Shown piece after piece: positions 5,868 through 6,749 of a DNA stretch of 6,749 bases. This DNA comes from Chitinophagaceae bacterium (GTDB lineage Bacteria; Bacteroidota; Bacteroidia; Chitinophagales; Chitinophagaceae): assembly GCA_017882205.1 (NCBI GenBank), contig JADGPY010000254.1, forward strand, positions 1 through 6,749, in the 5' to 3' direction. Each line of letters opens with the position of its first letter. The stretch's first letter is position 1. The notes beneath the pieces were generated by a model. The model ran no database searches, was not told where the DNA came from, and saw only the letters and a program-made list of their open reading frames with translations. A program made the translations under genes and the position numbers.

Positions 5868-6749
5868 AAGCAAACGAAAACCATATACATCATATCCTGG
5901 TTTGATAAAAGCACGGTAAAGCACCTTCGGTTGCCGTTTTCGTTTTTTTTATTGCCTGTCTTTTTATTTGCTTTAAGCCAGGCAAGTACCATAAATTGGC
6001 AAACAACGATCCTTGCATTTGTGATCTTGCATCTGTTCATATTCCCTTCCAGCAATGGTTATAACAGTTATCAGGATCGGGATGAAACGAGCATTGGCGG
6101 TTTAAAACATCCGCCCAAAGTTTCCAGAAATCTATTTTATGCAACACTATTCCTGGATATTATTGGTGTGTTGGCCGCACTGGTTGTTTCTGTTTACTTT
6201 TCTCTGTTTGTATTATTATTTGTGCTTGTGTCACGAGCTTACAGTTACCGGAATCTGCGGTTAAAAAAATATGCTATCATCGGTTTTTTGACCGTATTTA
6301 TTTTTCAGGGAGCATTTGTTTATTTGATGGCTTCTTCTGCAATTACTCCTTTTTCTATTGAAAAATTTTTTACGCTTAATAACATCATTTGCATGAGCGT
6401 GGCAAGTTTTTTTATTGGCAGTATTTATCCACTCACTCAAATTTATCAGCACGAAGAAGATAAAAAAGATGGGGTAATCAGCATTAGTTACAAACTTGGA
6501 TATACCGGCACTTTTGTGTTTTCCGCAATATTATTTTCAATAGCAACCATTTTCTTATTTTATTATTTCAAGATAAAGCATCACCAAATAGCCTTAGTAT
6601 TGTTTTTACTAATAATGCTGCCCGTTGTTATAAAATTGTTGATTTGGTTTAATAAAGTTCGTAAGGATACGGTGAATGCGAATTTTGAAAACACAATGAC
6701 AATGAACCTGTTGACATCAACCTGCATGAATATGTATTTTTTATTACTG
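5868..6749 (+). CDS. UbiA-family prenyltransferase-like membrane protein, 3' end cut by window; start unclear
   Basis: One frame is open from just after a TAA (5865-5867) to the window end, 294 codons. It has many hydrophobic segments and two family motifs: N-G-Y-N-S-Y-Q-D-R-D-E-T (residues 63-74, the NDxxD-like prenyl-diphosphate/Mg site, Asp70 and Asp72) and Y-Q-H-E-E-D-K-K-D-G (193-202, second Asp motif, Asp198 and Asp201). UbiA enzymes transfer prenyl groups to aromatic or other acceptors in the membrane; the acceptor is unknown. Family-like sequence (WFDKSTVKHLRLPFSFFLLP) starts by 5898, yet no ATG, GTG, TTG or CTG lies in frame between 5868 and TTG 5931. The start is therefore a rare codon (ATA/ATC near 5883-5892), TTG 5931 with a shortened N-terminus, or the 5' end is damaged. 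I place the start at the frame opening. The end 'NFENTMTMNLL' is family-like, so only a few residues should be missing. Confidence 0.8.

Noticed and set aside
5858..6055. Minus-strand 65-codon frame near the hydrolase-membrane protein junction
   Set aside because: It overlaps the UbiA-like frame, which shows family motifs on the + strand; the minus product has no recognisable feature.

Overview
The window is an AT-rich, densely packed stretch of a Bacteroidota chromosome, probably a Chitinophagia/Sphingobacteriia-type lineage. That lineage is inferred from the protein families: a GH63-like glucosidase, a conserved acidic 'GSDLD...PGSELDD' protein and a UbiA-like membrane protein of Bacteroidota flavour. 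It also fits the general absence of Shine-Dalgarno sequences, the A-rich leaders before start codons, and one TAnnTTTG box. All recognisable genes are on the + strand. I see no rRNA, tRNA, CRISPR array, complete insertion sequence or phage gene.

Layout. Positions 1-601 hold the C-terminal third or so of a GH63-type glucosidase. Next is a DUF488 protein (632-1180). A 177-bp gap with a putative regulatory element leads to a heme-type bacterioferritin (bfr, 1358-1837). This is followed by a two-domain FAD oxidoreductase with a C-terminal Rieske [2Fe-2S] domain (1909-3525). A second gap carries a near-identical copy of the same element and leads directly into a 119-residue acidic conserved protein (3745-4104). 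A decayed fragment of bfr follows (4126-4216), then a ferredoxin/flavodoxin-NADP reductase-like protein (4231-4902) and an alpha/beta hydrolase (4964-5815). From about 5868 to the window end runs an open frame for a UbiA-family prenyltransferase-like membrane protein. It has no ATG or GTG at the expected N-terminus and is cut by the window edge.

The most notable feature is a duplication scar. An 87-bp element (1166-1252) recurs at 3650-3736 with four mismatches, at a constant offset of 2484. An 85-bp internal piece of bfr (1612-1696) recurs at 4126-4210 with ten mismatches and an in-frame stop. Both pieces lie in the same order around the acidic-protein gene. This suggests that a promoter-plus-bfr cassette was once duplicated and that the second bfr was mostly replaced. 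Each 87-bp element contains two tandem units of the form TGTAACA-N-GGTTA, which look like an operator or promoter shared by two transcription units.

Functionally, the middle of the window reads as a redox and iron-storage stress cluster: iron storage (Bfr), an FAD/Rieske electron carrier, a flavin NAD(P)H reductase and a hydrolase. Co-regulation of the two halves through the repeated element, and electron delivery to Bfr by the Rieske or reductase protein, are inferences from layout and not shown by the sequence alone.
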